Assembly (NCBI RefSeq): GCF_001611675.1 | Contig: NZ_CP014766.1 | Coordinates: forward strand, 2,666,001-2,730,000 | Source: Pontibacter akesuensis | GTDB lineage: Bacteria; Bacteroidota; Bacteroidia; Cytophagales; Hymenobacteraceae | Direction: 5' to 3' | Length of the DNA: 64,000 nucleotides | In this document: one piece after another, positions 18,800 through 28,737 of the stretch | Layout of the letters: every line of letters starts with the position of its first letter | How positions within the stretch are numbered: position 1 is the stretch's first letter | Program-made: the position numbers and the translations under genes | Notes under the pieces: model-generated | Told to the model about the DNA's origin: nothing | What the model saw: the letters and a program-made list of their open reading frames with translations, nothing else | Databases searched by the model: none

Positions 18800-20659
18800 A
18801 TGAGAAAACCGCACATTCTCTTCCTGCTTTTCCTGCTTCTGCTGGCGGGTACCACGCTTGCCCAGGATAAAAAGTGGCGCATGGTGAAAGGCAGGATCGC
18901 CTCTCCCTGGGCAGAACAGGTAAATCCGAACAACCCCTTGCCTGAGTACCCGCGCCCGCAGTTGGTGCGGGATGAGTGGCAAAACCTGAACGGGCTCTGG
19001 GATTACGCCATCGTGCCGAAAGCGCAGCAGGATAAAATGCCAGCTTCCTTTAAAGGGCAGATTCTGGTTCCCTTTGCCATTGAGTCAGCCCTTTCCGGAG
19101 TAGGCAAAACCGTGGGTAAGGACAGTGTGCTGTGGTACAGGAAAAGCATCAATGTTCCAGGTAAGCTGCGTAAGCAAAACGTGCTCCTGCACTTTGGGGC
19201 AGTGGACTGGCAGAGCGAGGTGTACGTGAACGGGAAAAAGGTAGGCACTCACGAGGGCGGCTACGATCCCTTCTCCTTCGACATCACGCCATACCTGAAA
19301 AAAGGCAGTGCGCAGGAGATAGCCGTCAGCGTGTGGGACCCCAGTGATGAGGGCCCGCAGCCACGCGGTAAACAGGTAAAGAAGCCGGAGGCGATCTGGT
19401 ACACGCCCGTGACCGGTATCTGGCAAACAGTTTGGCTGGAGTCGGTGCCTAAAACCTACATAGCTGCTACCAGGCAAATCCCGGACATAGACAAGGGAAC
19501 GCTTACCATAACTGCCGATGTGCAAAACCTGCAGGCGAACGACCGGCTGCGGGTAACAGCATTTGATGGCAAAAGGAAAGTGGCGGAGCAGGAAGCAAGT
19601 GCTGCGTCGCCGGCCATACTTGCCATAAAAGACGCAAAACTATGGTCGCCGGGAAATCCGTTTCTTTATGATTTGAAGGTGGCGGTGGTGCGAAACGGGA
19701 AGGTGGTGGATGAAGCCAAAAGCTACTTTGCCATGCGCAAAATAAGTATGGCCCCTGATGTAAACGGCGTGCAGCGCATGCTGCTCAACAATGAGTTTGT
19801 GTTTCAGTACGGTCCACTGGACCAGGGCTGGTGGCCCGACGGGTTGTATACGGCCCCTACCGAGGAGGCCCTTCTTTTCGACATCGACAAGACAAAAGAG
19901 ATGGGCTTTAACATGATTCGCAAGCACGTGAAAGTGGAGCCCGCCCGCTGGTATTACCATACCGATAAAACCGGCATGCTGGTGTGGCAGGATATGCCCA
20001 ACGGCGACTGGGGCGGTCGCTGGGGAAACCATCCCGGCATCGAAGGACAGGGCGAGGACATGGTGCGCTCTCCTGAGTCGGAGAAGATCTACCGTACCGA
20101 GTGGGGGCAGATCATGAAGGAACTGCACCACTTTCCGAGCATTGTGGTCTGGGTGCCCTTCAACGAGGCCTGGGGGCAGTTCAAAACAAAGGAAATTACG
20201 GAATGGACAATGGCGATGGACCCGTCGCGGTTGGTGAACAGCGCCAGCGGGGGCAACTTCCACCCGGTTGGCCACATTATCGACCTGCACAACTACCCGG
20301 ATCCTGTGATGCCGCGCGCCGACCTGTTCGGCCAAAAGCAGGTGATTGTGTTGGGTGAGTTCGGCGGTTTGGGCCTGCCGGTGGAAGGACACACGTGGCA
20401 GCAGAAAGATAACTGGGGTTACCAGAGCTTTAAAACCACGGAGGAACTGTTCGACAAGTATAAAGCCTTCACCGAAAAGCTGGAGGACCTGATTCAGCGC
20501 GGCCTTTCGGCAGCAATTTATACACAGACCACAGACGTGGAGATAGAGACAAATGGCCTGATGACGTATGACCGGAAGGTGATCAAGATTCCTGCCGAAA
20601 AGCTTCGGCAGGTGCATACGAGGCTGTACGATCCATCGCTGGTAAAAATGAAGGAATAA
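18800..20659 (+). CDS. GH2 family glycosidase (beta-galactosidase/beta-arabinopyranosidase-like)
   Basis: 619 residues from the ATG at 18800 (a TTG two codons earlier is in frame but unlikely). Signal peptide ends LLAGTTLAQ. Domains: GH2 sugar-binding jelly roll (about 50-215), immunoglobulin-like domain (about 220-315), TIM barrel (about 320-600). The acid/base is Glu456 in VPFNEAWG and the nucleophile Glu520 in VLGEFGGLG. The barrel-only C-terminus, without the long LacZ extension, is typical of Bacteroidota periplasmic GH2 enzymes. Substrate unknown: beta-D-galactose or beta-L-arabinopyranose at side-chain ends are the plausible options in a pectic arabinan/arabinogalactan locus. Confidence 0.88.
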   Translation: MRKPHILFLLFLLLLAGTTLAQDKKWRMVKGRIASPWAEQVNPNNPLPEYPRPQLVRDEWQNLNGLWDYAIVPKAQQDKMPASFKGQILVPFAIESALSGVGKTVGKDSVLWYRKSINVPGKLRKQNVLLHFGAVDWQSEVYVNGKKVGTHEGGYDPFSFDITPYLKKGSAQEIAVSVWDPSDEGPQPRGKQVKKPEAIWYTPVTGIWQTVWLESVPKTYIAATRQIPDIDKGTLTITADVQNLQANDRLRVTAFDGKRKVAEQEASAASPAILAIKDAKLWSPGNPFLYDLKVAVVRNGKVVDEAKSYFAMRKISMAPDVNGVQRMLLNNEFVFQYGPLDQGWWPDGLYTAPTEEALLFDIDKTKEMGFNMIRKHVKVEPARWYYHTDKTGMLVWQDMPNGDWGGRWGNHPGIEGQGEDMVRSPESEKIYRTEWGQIMKELHHFPSIVVWVPFNEAWGQFKTKEITEWTMAMDPSRLVNSASGGNFHPVGHIIDLHNYPDPVMPRADLFGQKQVIVLGEFGGLGLPVEGHTWQQKDNWGYQSFKTTEELFDKYKAFTEKLEDLIQRGLSAAIYTQTTDVEIETNGLMTYDRKVIKIPAEKLRQVHTRLYDPSLVKMKE

Positions 20660-20668
20660 GGCACGACT

Positions 20669-22096
20669 ATGGAAAAAATATACATGCGCTGCGCAGCGAA
20701 CACCGCCTCAGGCAAACAAAAGTATAACGGGCTGCTGGCACTCGTGCTGCTGCTTTTGGGAGCCTGCTCTCCGGCAAAAGAAGGGCAGCAGGTGCAGGAA
20801 ACAGAGCGAATGGAAGAGCAAACGTATACTGGTAATCCTATAGTGCCGGGCAACTTTGCGGACCCCTACATCATCGAGCACCAGGACACGTTTTACATCT
20901 ATGCCACCACCGGCAACGAGGCCACTGTCTGGCGCTCCGCCGACTTTGTGGATTGGAAGCTGACCAAGCTTAATTGGCCCACCAACATGGGGCAGCCGGA
21001 TATTTGGGCACCGGCGGTAACGCAGGGCAAGGATGGGCGCTTCTACCTTTATACTTCCACCAACCACAATATTTACGTGGGCGTGGCAGATCACCCGACG
21101 GGGCCGTTCAGCAACGTGCTGGGCGCTGACAGCATCTTTATTCAAAACCGGCAGTGGTGGGAAAAGATGCACTCCATCGATGCCGACGCCTTCATAGACG
21201 ATGACGGGCAGGCATACCTCTACTGGGGCTCCGGCTTCGACTTTAAGGATGGGGTTTGTGCCGTAGGCTTGCTGGCCGACGACATGGCTTCCTTTAAAGA
21301 GCAGCCAAAGCTGATCACGCCGGAAGGCTACTTCGAAGGGCCGCACATGATCAAGCGAAACGGCAGGTATTACCTCATGTACTCCGACGGCCTCTACTAC
21401 GACTCCACGTATAAGGTGCGCTACGCTGTTTCGGATAGCCCCACCGGCCCGTTTGTGCAGGGGGAGAACAGCCCGATTCTGCAGGCCACGCCGGATGGCA
21501 AAATCAGCGGACCCGGTCACCACTCTACCCTGAAGCGCGGCGATGATTACTACATCGTATACCACCGCCATGTGTACCCGTTCTACGAGGGCATCCGGCA
21601 GGTGTGCATCGATAAAATGGAGTTTGGGCCAGACGGATCTATTAAGGACATTGTGGCCACCCAGGAAGGCGTGCCGCTAAGCTTTGTAGACGCAGGGAGC
21701 AGCCCTAGGCGCCTGAAACCCATATCGATAGCGGCTTCCGCTGCGGTGAGCGAGGTATACGATGCCGCCAAAGCCTTCGATGGGGCAAACGGCACCCTCT
21801 GGGCGGCGGACGCGTCTAAAACACCTGCCTGGCTGCAGGCCGACTTTGGAAAGGTAGTGGAGATAGCGGCGGTGCAACCTGTTTTTGACGAGGTGATGGG
21901 TGCCTATACTTACCGCATTGAGCATTCGGAAGATGGCGAAACCTGGAAAACCTATGCCACCGGTAACAACGGCACGGCCAAAGAATGGCCGGTGAAGCAT
22001 GCGCAGGACGTGCAGGCAAGGTTCGTTCGCCTCACCGTTACGGGACAGCCACAGCATGTGAAGCGCGTGGGGTTGTGGGAACTGAAAGTATACTAA
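20669..22096 (+). CDS. GH43 lipoprotein with C-terminal discoidin-like (F5/8 type C) domain
   Basis: 475 residues. The N-terminus has a lipobox LLLLGAC (Cys33); an ATG at 20684 would give a shorter, more usual signal peptide. Catalytic acids: Asp65 (FADPYII), Asp173 (IDADAFIDDDG) and Glu223 (YFEGPHM). After the propeller (to about 330) comes a beta-sandwich of F5/8 type C/CBM32 character (about 350-475), with AFDGANGTLWAAD and LQADFGK motifs. It probably binds galactose- or arabinose-containing glycan ends. It starts 9 bp after the GH2 stop, so the two are co-transcribed. Candidate alpha-L-arabinofuranosidase or exo-galactanase; not separable by sequence alone. Confidence 0.88.
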   Translation: MEKIYMRCAANTASGKQKYNGLLALVLLLLGACSPAKEGQQVQETERMEEQTYTGNPIVPGNFADPYIIEHQDTFYIYATTGNEATVWRSADFVDWKLTKLNWPTNMGQPDIWAPAVTQGKDGRFYLYTSTNHNIYVGVADHPTGPFSNVLGADSIFIQNRQWWEKMHSIDADAFIDDDGQAYLYWGSGFDFKDGVCAVGLLADDMASFKEQPKLITPEGYFEGPHMIKRNGRYYLMYSDGLYYDSTYKVRYAVSDSPTGPFVQGENSPILQATPDGKISGPGHHSTLKRGDDYYIVYHRHVYPFYEGIRQVCIDKMEFGPDGSIKDIVATQEGVPLSFVDAGSSPRRLKPISIAASAAVSEVYDAAKAFDGANGTLWAADASKTPAWLQADFGKVVEIAAVQPVFDEVMGAYTYRIEHSEDGETWKTYATGNNGTAKEWPVKHAQDVQARFVRLTVTGQPQHVKRVGLWELKVY

Positions 22097-22156
22097 CTTC
22101 ATGTGCCATCACCTCCCACCCAAGTATGGGCAGAGTCTTTTGTTTAGTACCGTTTC

Positions 22157-23263
22157 ATGAATCTTACGCACATTAAACATACTTCACCGCTCAAGGTACT
22201 GTTCGTGCTGCTGTACCCGCTGCTGCTGGCATGCTGCACAACGGCTGTCGCGCCGGAAGTAGAAGAGCGTAACCAGACCGTACCGGAGGGATACTTTACG
22301 AACCCGATCGGAGAGGGCGCCGACCCTTGGGTGATCCGGAAAAATGACACCTACTACTTTTGCAGTGCAGGAGATGGCGGGCTCTATGTGTCGCAGTCGG
22401 AGAAGCTGACGGAGCCGGGAGAGAAGGTGCTGGTATGGGAAACGCCCGATACGGGCTGGAACAAAAGCAACGTGTGGGCACCGGAGCTGCATCGCTTTAA
22501 CGGCAAGTGGTACATTTATTATGCCGCGGCCAAAAAGGGAGGCGGACCGTTTATTCACCAACGCTCCGGCGTGCTGGAATCCGAGGGCGATGATCCCTTT
22601 GGTCCGTACACCGACAAGGGCATGCTCTACACCGGCGACAGCATCAACTACGCCGGCTCCGAGTCCAAATGGGCTATCGACCTGACTCCCCTGCAACTGA
22701 ACGGGCAACTGTACGCGGTGTGGTCAGGTTGGAAAGAGAATGCCACGACAGACAAAACAAAGCAGCACCTGTACATGGCCACCATGAGCAACCCCTGGAC
22801 CATCAGCAGCAACCGGGTGCTGCTTTCCTCTCCGGAGGAGCCCTGGGAAACAGGCGGGGAACTGGACCTGAACGAGGGGCCGCAGGTGCTGAAGCACAAG
22901 GACAAAGTGTTTCTCATTTACTCCACCCGCGAGTCGTGGCTGAAGGAGTACCGACTGGGGCAGCTAACGCTAACCGACACCTTGCTTAACCCGATGCAGC
23001 CGGCGCACTGGAAAAAGGAAGGCCCGGTGTTCCAGGGGACGGACAGCGTGATGGGTGTGGGCCACTGCAGCTTTACCACCTCTCCCGACGGCACTGAACA
23101 TTGGATTCTGTACCACGCAAAGAAATCTGCCGTACCGGGATGGGACCGCAACATCCGGGCACAGGAGTTTACCTGGACAGCGAATGGCTTCCCGGTTTTC
23201 GGCACACCAGTTCCGGCGGGCGTGCCCTTGCCTGTTCCGTCGGGGCAGATGGAGGAAGATTGA
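22157..23263 (+). CDS. GH43 family lipoprotein, arabinofuranosidase/exo-arabinanase-like
   Basis: 368 residues with a lipoprotein signal (lipobox LLLACC, Cys26). GH43 propeller acids: Asp56 (GADPWVI), Asp175 (WAIDLTPLQ) and Glu240 (DLNEGPQVL). The single-domain form resembles the GH43 subgroup whose members act on arabinan ends (extracellular 'alpha-N-arabinofuranosidase 2'-like). It starts 60 bp after the preceding GH43 gene on the same strand. No C-terminal module. Confidence 0.85.
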   Translation: MNLTHIKHTSPLKVLFVLLYPLLLACCTTAVAPEVEERNQTVPEGYFTNPIGEGADPWVIRKNDTYYFCSAGDGGLYVSQSEKLTEPGEKVLVWETPDTGWNKSNVWAPELHRFNGKWYIYYAAAKKGGGPFIHQRSGVLESEGDDPFGPYTDKGMLYTGDSINYAGSESKWAIDLTPLQLNGQLYAVWSGWKENATTDKTKQHLYMATMSNPWTISSNRVLLSSPEEPWETGGELDLNEGPQVLKHKDKVFLIYSTRESWLKEYRLGQLTLTDTLLNPMQPAHWKKEGPVFQGTDSVMGVGHCSFTTSPDGTEHWILYHAKKSAVPGWDRNIRAQEFTWTANGFPVFGTPVPAGVPLPVPSGQMEED

Positions 23264-23383
23264 ACGCCCCCCGGCTGTGCAAGTATAAGCTGATTTGGAA
23301 TGCAAGTATAAACAGCTGGTTTAACGAACATTTTGCTACACGACCCGAACTAAAAAACTGAATCACACAAAACCATTAAACTG

Positions 23384-24991
23384 ATGAAAAAGCATCTCTT
23401 CCTAAGCTACCTGGTTGCCCTGGTGGCTTTCTCCTGTACCAGCAACACGGCTACCAACGAGCAGGAAACTGCAGTCAGTGAGCCTGTGGTTACCCAAACT
23501 GTTGCCTATACCAACCCCGTGCTTCCTGGCGATTACGCGGATCCATCGGTGGTGCGGGTAGGGGATGACTATTGGGCGACGGCCACTTCATCTGAATGGG
23601 CACCGCTATACCCAATCCTGCACTCCAAAAACCTGGTAGATTGGGAAACAGTGGGGCATGTGTTCCCGGATAAGATGCCGGATTGGGCGGAGGCGCATTT
23701 TTGGGCACCTGAAATAGCCTATGAAAACGGGAAGTACTATATTTACTACACGGCTAAAAAGAAAGGCGGTAGCTTGTGCGTGGGGGTGGCCAGTGCCACA
23801 AGCGCTACGGGCCCCTACACGGACCATGGGCCGCTTGTGTGCCAGGAAGTTGGCTCCATTGATGGCTTTGAGATAAGAGACAAAAGTGGGGAACTGTACC
23901 TGGTGTGGAAGGAAGACGGCAACAGCCGCGGCCTGCCGACGCCTATCTGGGCGCAGCGCATGAACGAGGAACGAACCGCCCTGACGGGAGAGAAGTTTGA
24001 AATGTTCCGCAACGATCCCGGCACCTGGGAGGGTGGCCTGGTGGAGGGCCCTGCCATTGTGCAGCGCGGCGACTACTTCTATACTTTTTACGCGGGCGAT
24101 AAGTGCTGCGGCCGCGAGTGCACCTATGGCGTGGGTGTGGCGCGAGCCAAAACGCTGAAAGGGCCGTGGGAGAAGTATGACCAGAACCCCATCATGAAGC
24201 AAAGCAACACCTGGAAATGCCCGGGCCACGGCACGGTGGTAACGGACCAGAGCGGGCGTGATTATTTTCTTTACCATGCCTACAGCACCGACGGCTTCGT
24301 GTACCCCGGCAGGCAGGGCTTGCTGGACGAGATAAAGTGGGGCGAGAACGGCTGGCCATACTTCGAGAACAACGCACCTAGCGCGACGGCGCAGGTAGCA
24401 GCCCCGGAGGCGGCAACGGCCACTGCGGCGAAAAACCTGGATGTGAAAGAGGAGTTTGAGGCAGACAAGCTTGCCAATACCTGGCAGTGGCCGGTAACGC
24501 AGCAGCCAAGCTATGCTTTCAACAACGGTATGCTGCTGCTGAAGGCGTCGCCGGATAAAATCGGGACGGTACTAGGTAAGCGCACCCTGGAAGAGGACTA
24601 TACGGCTACGGCCGCCCTGGATAAGAGCGCACTGCAGGGAAACACGATGGCAGGCCTCACAGCTATCGGGGATAACGACAACGCCGTGGGCATCGGCGTG
24701 AGCAATGGCGAAATTATAATTTGGTCGATGAAGGGAGGCGCCATGCAAACTATTGCCAAAACCGCCGCCCCGAAGGAGGAGACCGTGCAGCTGCAGCTCA
24801 CCGCCAACAACGGCGACCAGATGCAGTTCGCCTGGAGCACCGACGGCACCACCTGGAACAGCCTGAACGGGGGCAAAGCGGTGGATGCCTCGTACCTGCC
24901 GCCCTGGGACAGGGGCGTGCGCGTTGGACTGACAGCCAAAGGGCCAACAAGTGCGATAGCTGCTTTCGACTGGTTCCGCGTAGACAATTAA
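23384..24991 (+). CDS. GH43 lipoprotein with C-terminal concanavalin-like domain
   Basis: 535 residues, lipobox LVAFSC (Cys18). N-terminal GH43 propeller acids are Asp53 (YADPSVV), Asp161 (GSIDGFEI) and Glu222 (VEGPAIV). The C-terminal part (about 350-535; LANTWQWPV, YTATAALDKS, RVGLTAKG) is the beta-xylosidase C-terminal concanavalin A-like domain, which in relatives lends a residue to the active site and favours exo-action. The substrate is likely an arabinofuranoside or xyloside. A run of Ala residues links the domains. Next gene (galM) follows by about 58 bp. Confidence 0.88.
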   Translation: MKKHLFLSYLVALVAFSCTSNTATNEQETAVSEPVVTQTVAYTNPVLPGDYADPSVVRVGDDYWATATSSEWAPLYPILHSKNLVDWETVGHVFPDKMPDWAEAHFWAPEIAYENGKYYIYYTAKKKGGSLCVGVASATSATGPYTDHGPLVCQEVGSIDGFEIRDKSGELYLVWKEDGNSRGLPTPIWAQRMNEERTALTGEKFEMFRNDPGTWEGGLVEGPAIVQRGDYFYTFYAGDKCCGRECTYGVGVARAKTLKGPWEKYDQNPIMKQSNTWKCPGHGTVVTDQSGRDYFLYHAYSTDGFVYPGRQGLLDEIKWGENGWPYFENNAPSATAQVAAPEAATATAAKNLDVKEEFEADKLANTWQWPVTQQPSYAFNNGMLLLKASPDKIGTVLGKRTLEEDYTATAALDKSALQGNTMAGLTAIGDNDNAVGIGVSNGEIIIWSMKGGAMQTIAKTAAPKEETVQLQLTANNGDQMQFAWSTDGTTWNSLNGGKAVDASYLPPWDRGVRVGLTAKGPTSAIAAFDWFRVDN

Positions 24992-25049
24992 CCTGTTGCT
25001 GGCAAAGCTTAAAACCAAAAGAAAAACTATACTTTATAACAACCCGAAC

Positions 25050-26252
25050 ATGAACAAGAAGCATTTCAGAAAACAGTTCCTGCTACTAACGTTGGCTGGC
25101 AGCGTGGGTGCGGGCACCCTGGTTGGTTGCTCAGGCCAGCAAACGGCAGAGGAGGAGACAGAAGTAACCGCTACAACAGAACAGAACCAAATGGACATTA
25201 AACAGGAGCCTTTCGGCAAAACGAAGGAAGGAGAAGAAACCACCCTTTACACGCTCACCAACGAGAAGGGCATGCAGGTGCAGATCACCGATTACGGCGC
25301 GACCATCACCTCTGTGCTTACCCCGGATAGAGAAGGGAAAATGGCCGATGTTGTGCTTGGTTTCGACAGCCTGGCTGGCTACCAGAGCCCGGAGTACTTA
25401 AAGAGCGGGCCATACTTCGGGGCCATCGTGGGCCGCTACGGCAACAGAATCGCCAAAGGCAAATTCACCATCGACGGGCAGGAGTATAAACTGGCGACCA
25501 ACAACGGCGTGAACCACCTGCACGGAGGCGTGAAAGGGTTTGACAAGGTAGTATGGGAGGCAGAGCCTATGCCCGGACAGAATGCGGTGCGCTTTAAGTA
25601 CGTGAGCCCTGACGGTGAAGAGGGATATCCGGGTACACTAACCAGCACCGTCACCTACACCCTCACAAACGACAACGAGATAAAAATAGACTACGAGGCC
25701 ACCACAGACAAGGCCACGCCGGTAAACCTGACCAACCACAGCTACTTTAACCTGGCGCCAGGCCAGGCCAAGGACGCGCTGGGGCACGTGCTCACCATAA
25801 ACGCCGACAAGTATACGGTGGTAGACGAAACGCTGATCCCAACAGGAGAACTGCGCGATGTGAAGGGCACCGTCATGGACTTCAACACGCCACAGGCTAT
25901 TGGCGCGCGCGTGAAGCAGGTTGAGGGTGGCGGCTACGACCACAACTACGTGCTGTCAGAAACAGGCGACGGACTGAAAAAGGCAGCCACCGTGTATGAG
26001 CCAACCAGCGGACGCGTGATGGAGGTGCTCACTACTGAGCCAGGTATTCAGTTCTACTCCGGAAACTTCCTCGACGGCACCATTACCGGCGCAGGCGGCA
26101 ACAAGTATGAGAAGCACTACGGTTTCGCGCTGGAGACACAGCACTTCCCGGATTCGCCCAACCAGCCGAAGTTTCCTTCGACCATTCTGGAGCCGGGAGA
26201 AACATATAAATCCACCACCGTGTACAAGTTCTCGACCAGAGACCAGCAGTAG
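25050..26252 (+). CDS. galM: Aldose 1-epimerase (galactose mutarotase), exported lipoprotein
   Basis: Interconverts alpha and beta anomers of aldoses released by the glycosidases (arabinose, galactose). The start is placed at the ATG at 25050 because it opens a lipoprotein signal (lipobox LVGCS near residue 27-31); a TTG-initiated frame from 24996 adds a non-signal peptide. 400 residues. GalM fold: YGATITSVLTPDR, GAIVGRYGNRIAKG (sugar-binding Arg), NNGVNHLHGG (His), NLTNHSYFNL (catalytic His), and the C-terminal ALETQHFPDSPNQP with the catalytic Glu. Exported GalM lipoproteins are common in Bacteroidota sugar loci. It ends the operon; terminator at 26312-26345. Confidence 0.93.
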   Translation: MNKKHFRKQFLLLTLAGSVGAGTLVGCSGQQTAEEETEVTATTEQNQMDIKQEPFGKTKEGEETTLYTLTNEKGMQVQITDYGATITSVLTPDREGKMADVVLGFDSLAGYQSPEYLKSGPYFGAIVGRYGNRIAKGKFTIDGQEYKLATNNGVNHLHGGVKGFDKVVWEAEPMPGQNAVRFKYVSPDGEEGYPGTLTSTVTYTLTNDNEIKIDYEATTDKATPVNLTNHSYFNLAPGQAKDALGHVLTINADKYTVVDETLIPTGELRDVKGTVMDFNTPQAIGARVKQVEGGGYDHNYVLSETGDGLKKAATVYEPTSGRVMEVLTTEPGIQFYSGNFLDGTITGAGGNKYEKHYGFALETQHFPDSPNQPKFPSTILEPGETYKSTTVYKFSTRDQQ

Positions 26253-26311
26253 CAGCTTTACAAGGCAGCATAGGCTTCCTCAAATATAAAAGCCGTGCTA
26301 CGTATATACTT

Positions 26312-26345
26312 AAAACCTCCAGGGCGAAAGCGCTGGAGGTTTTTA
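26312..26345 (+). terminator. Terminator after galM
   Basis: An 11-bp stem (26312-26322 with 26333-26343), 10-nt GC-rich loop containing GAAA, and a T-rich 3' end. Confidence 0.85.
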
Positions 26346-26486
26346 TTTGTCCGGCTGCAAACCGGAGAGTCATACCTCACTGTCGCGCTAAAGTCAGATT
26401 TTTGATAAGCGCAAAGCCATACGTTGCCTGCACCGAAACATTCCATGCAGCCATACCCTGATTATAATAAAATTAACTTATATTGT

Positions 26487-26503
26487 AAGTGTTTAAATGA
26501 CAC
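26487..26503 (+). promoter_or_regulatory. Candidate AraR operator before GH97
   Basis: AAGTGTTTAAATGACAC, the inverted orientation of the shared 17-nt motif, with nearly perfect agreement to the site before araB. The stretch around it (26460-26510) is strongly AT-rich, as in a promoter. It lies 160 bp upstream of the GH97 ATG. The rest of 26346-26662 holds no gene that can be supported. Confidence 0.6.
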
Positions 26504-26662
26504 TAATAATACTGTCATTACCTGATAGCAGGCAAAAAAAGCATGTGGAGTTGAAAGATATCTTCCAGCCAACGCCTCACAAGTATAAGATCAGGCAAAA
26601 AAGGAACCACGGTTGCCACGGCAGCACTTTCCCGGAAATGTTAGCAGCTAAAGAACCATACT

Positions 26663-28654
26663 ATGAAATTAGATTTTGTAAAAGCTCCTTTCCAACAACT
26701 GGGGCTTCTTTGTGGCCTTGTAGTGGCGCTTGCGGTACAAGGCTGTTCTTCTGCCAGAAATGGACAGGAAGGTGCAATCACAGGCAACTTGAGCACATCC
26801 AGCCCGGATGGTACCCTACGTGCGGAGTTTGGCCTGTCGGATGGAAAAATGGCCTTCTACACGGTCAGTAAGAACGATACGCTGGTGCTGGAGCCATCAA
26901 AGCTAGGGATTATGCGGGAGGATGCCGATTCTACGCAGGGGCTGGAACTGGAGTCAATATCAGCAGTGGAGCCGGTGCAGGACAGTTATGAGATACTCAC
27001 TGCCAAACGAAGAAAGAACACCTACAATGCCAACAAACGCACTTACCATCTTGCCAATGCGGCCGGGGAGAAAATGGACATCATTTTCCAGGTGTCGAAC
27101 GATGGCGTGGCTTTTCGCTACTATTTCCCTGTCAGCTCGGCTGAGGTGAAAAAGATCAGCGACGAGATAACATCCTTTAACTTCAAGGACGATGCAAAGG
27201 GTTGGTTGCAGCCCATGTCGGATGCCAAAACAGGCTGGTCCCGGACAAACCCTTCGTACGAGGAGCACTACCTGAAGGGAGTCTCCGTGGGAACGGCATC
27301 GCCCTTCGAGGCAGGCTGGGTGTATCCAGCGCTTTTCCAGACAGGCAACCATTGGGTGCTGCTCACAGAGTCGGCTCCGGAAGCAACCTACAGCGGCACC
27401 CGCCTGCACCAGGAGTCGCCTGAGGGAGAGTATAGTATAGATTTTCCGCAGGAAACAGAGACGATGCCGGGTGGTGCGCTTAACCCGGAGTCAGCGCTGC
27501 CGTGGTACACGCCGTGGCGCATCCTGGCGGTGGGCAGCCTCAAAACCATTACTGAGTCCACACTCGGTACCGACTTGGCAAAACCCGCAGTCCCGATGGA
27601 TGCCGCCTTCATCAAGCCAGGCCAGGCATCGTGGAGTTGGGTGCTGCTGAAAGATGATTCCACGACCTTTGAGGTGCAGAAGCGCTTCATCGACTATGCC
27701 GCGGACATGAACTGGGAGTATACGCTGGTGGATGCCAACTGGGACACTATGATCGGCTACGACAAGATAAAGGAGCTGGCGGATTATGCCAAAACGAAGG
27801 ATGTAGGCTTGCTGCTGTGGTATAACTCCAACGGCACCTGGAACGATGCGCCCCAAACGCCCCGTCACCTCATGCTGACGCACGAAAGCAGGATGAAAGA
27901 GTTTAAAAGAATCAGCGAGATGGGCATTAAAGGCGTGAAAGTGGATTTCTTTGGCGGCGATGGGCAGTCGGTGATGCAGTACTATTCAGACATTCTCAAA
28001 GACGCGGCGGCCAATAAGTTGCTGGTGAATTTCCATGGAAGCACACTGCCCCGCGGCCTGCAGCGCACTTACCCAAACCTGATGACATCAGAGGCGATCA
28101 AGGGCTACGAGTTCATTACCTTTGAGCAGCAGAACGCCGACGAAGCGCCGGCACACGGTGCCATGCTGCCCTTCACCCGCAATGCTTTCGACCCCATGGA
28201 TTTCACGCCGCTAAGCCTGCACGAGATCCCTAACATCGAACGGAAAACCACGGTGGGCCACGAACTGGCGCTGTCGGTGCTGTTCATCTCGGGCATACAA
28301 CATTACGCTGAAACAGACAGGGGCATGCAGCACGTGCCGTCCTACGTAAGGGATTTTCTGCGGGAGGTGCCTGCGGTTTGGGATGACACCCGTTTTATCG
28401 CTGGCTTTCCGGGCAAACTGGCCGTAATCGCCCGCAGAGCCGGCGACCGCTGGTACGTGGCGGGCATCAACGGAGAAAATACTTCAAAAAGCATCCACAT
28501 CGACCTGTCTTTCCTGAAAGATAAAAAAGGCACGCTGATTACGGATGACAGCGGAAAGGGAGCTTTCAGGAATGCAGCGGTTGATCTGGGGAAAAGCAAC
28601 ACACAGGAAATCCAGTTGCAGCCCAACGGAGGCTTTGTGATGGTGTTTGAGTGA
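26663..28654 (+). CDS. GH97 family retaining glycosidase (alpha-galactosidase/beta-arabinopyranosidase type)
   Basis: 663-residue lipoprotein (lipobox LAVQGC, Cys28). N-terminal beta-super-sandwich (about 45-290), catalytic barrel (about 300-560) and C-terminal Greek-key domain. GH97 has two mechanistic branches. This protein has Asp428 in GVKVDFFGGDGQ, the nucleophile position of the retaining branch (alpha-galactosidases and a beta-L-arabinopyranosidase), rather than the inverting SusB alpha-glucosidase pattern. The acid/base is probably Glu477 or Glu483 in MTSEAIKGYE. In an arabinan locus, removal of terminal arabinopyranose or galactose is the most sensible role. It has its own AraR-like site. 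Confidence 0.9.
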   Translation: MKLDFVKAPFQQLGLLCGLVVALAVQGCSSARNGQEGAITGNLSTSSPDGTLRAEFGLSDGKMAFYTVSKNDTLVLEPSKLGIMREDADSTQGLELESISAVEPVQDSYEILTAKRRKNTYNANKRTYHLANAAGEKMDIIFQVSNDGVAFRYYFPVSSAEVKKISDEITSFNFKDDAKGWLQPMSDAKTGWSRTNPSYEEHYLKGVSVGTASPFEAGWVYPALFQTGNHWVLLTESAPEATYSGTRLHQESPEGEYSIDFPQETETMPGGALNPESALPWYTPWRILAVGSLKTITESTLGTDLAKPAVPMDAAFIKPGQASWSWVLLKDDSTTFEVQKRFIDYAADMNWEYTLVDANWDTMIGYDKIKELADYAKTKDVGLLLWYNSNGTWNDAPQTPRHLMLTHESRMKEFKRISEMGIKGVKVDFFGGDGQSVMQYYSDILKDAAANKLLVNFHGSTLPRGLQRTYPNLMTSEAIKGYEFITFEQQNADEAPAHGAMLPFTRNAFDPMDFTPLSLHEIPNIERKTTVGHELALSVLFISGIQHYAETDRGMQHVPSYVRDFLREVPAVWDDTRFIAGFPGKLAVIARRAGDRWYVAGINGENTSKSIHIDLSFLKDKKGTLITDDSGKGAFRNAAVDLGKSNTQEIQLQPNGGFVMVFE

Positions 28655-28737
28655 GTGCCAATGGCAGGAGCCGGACCTGTGAGAGCAGAATACAGCAAAA
28701 TTTATACTTTCCATTAAAACCAGCGGGTGCTGAAGCC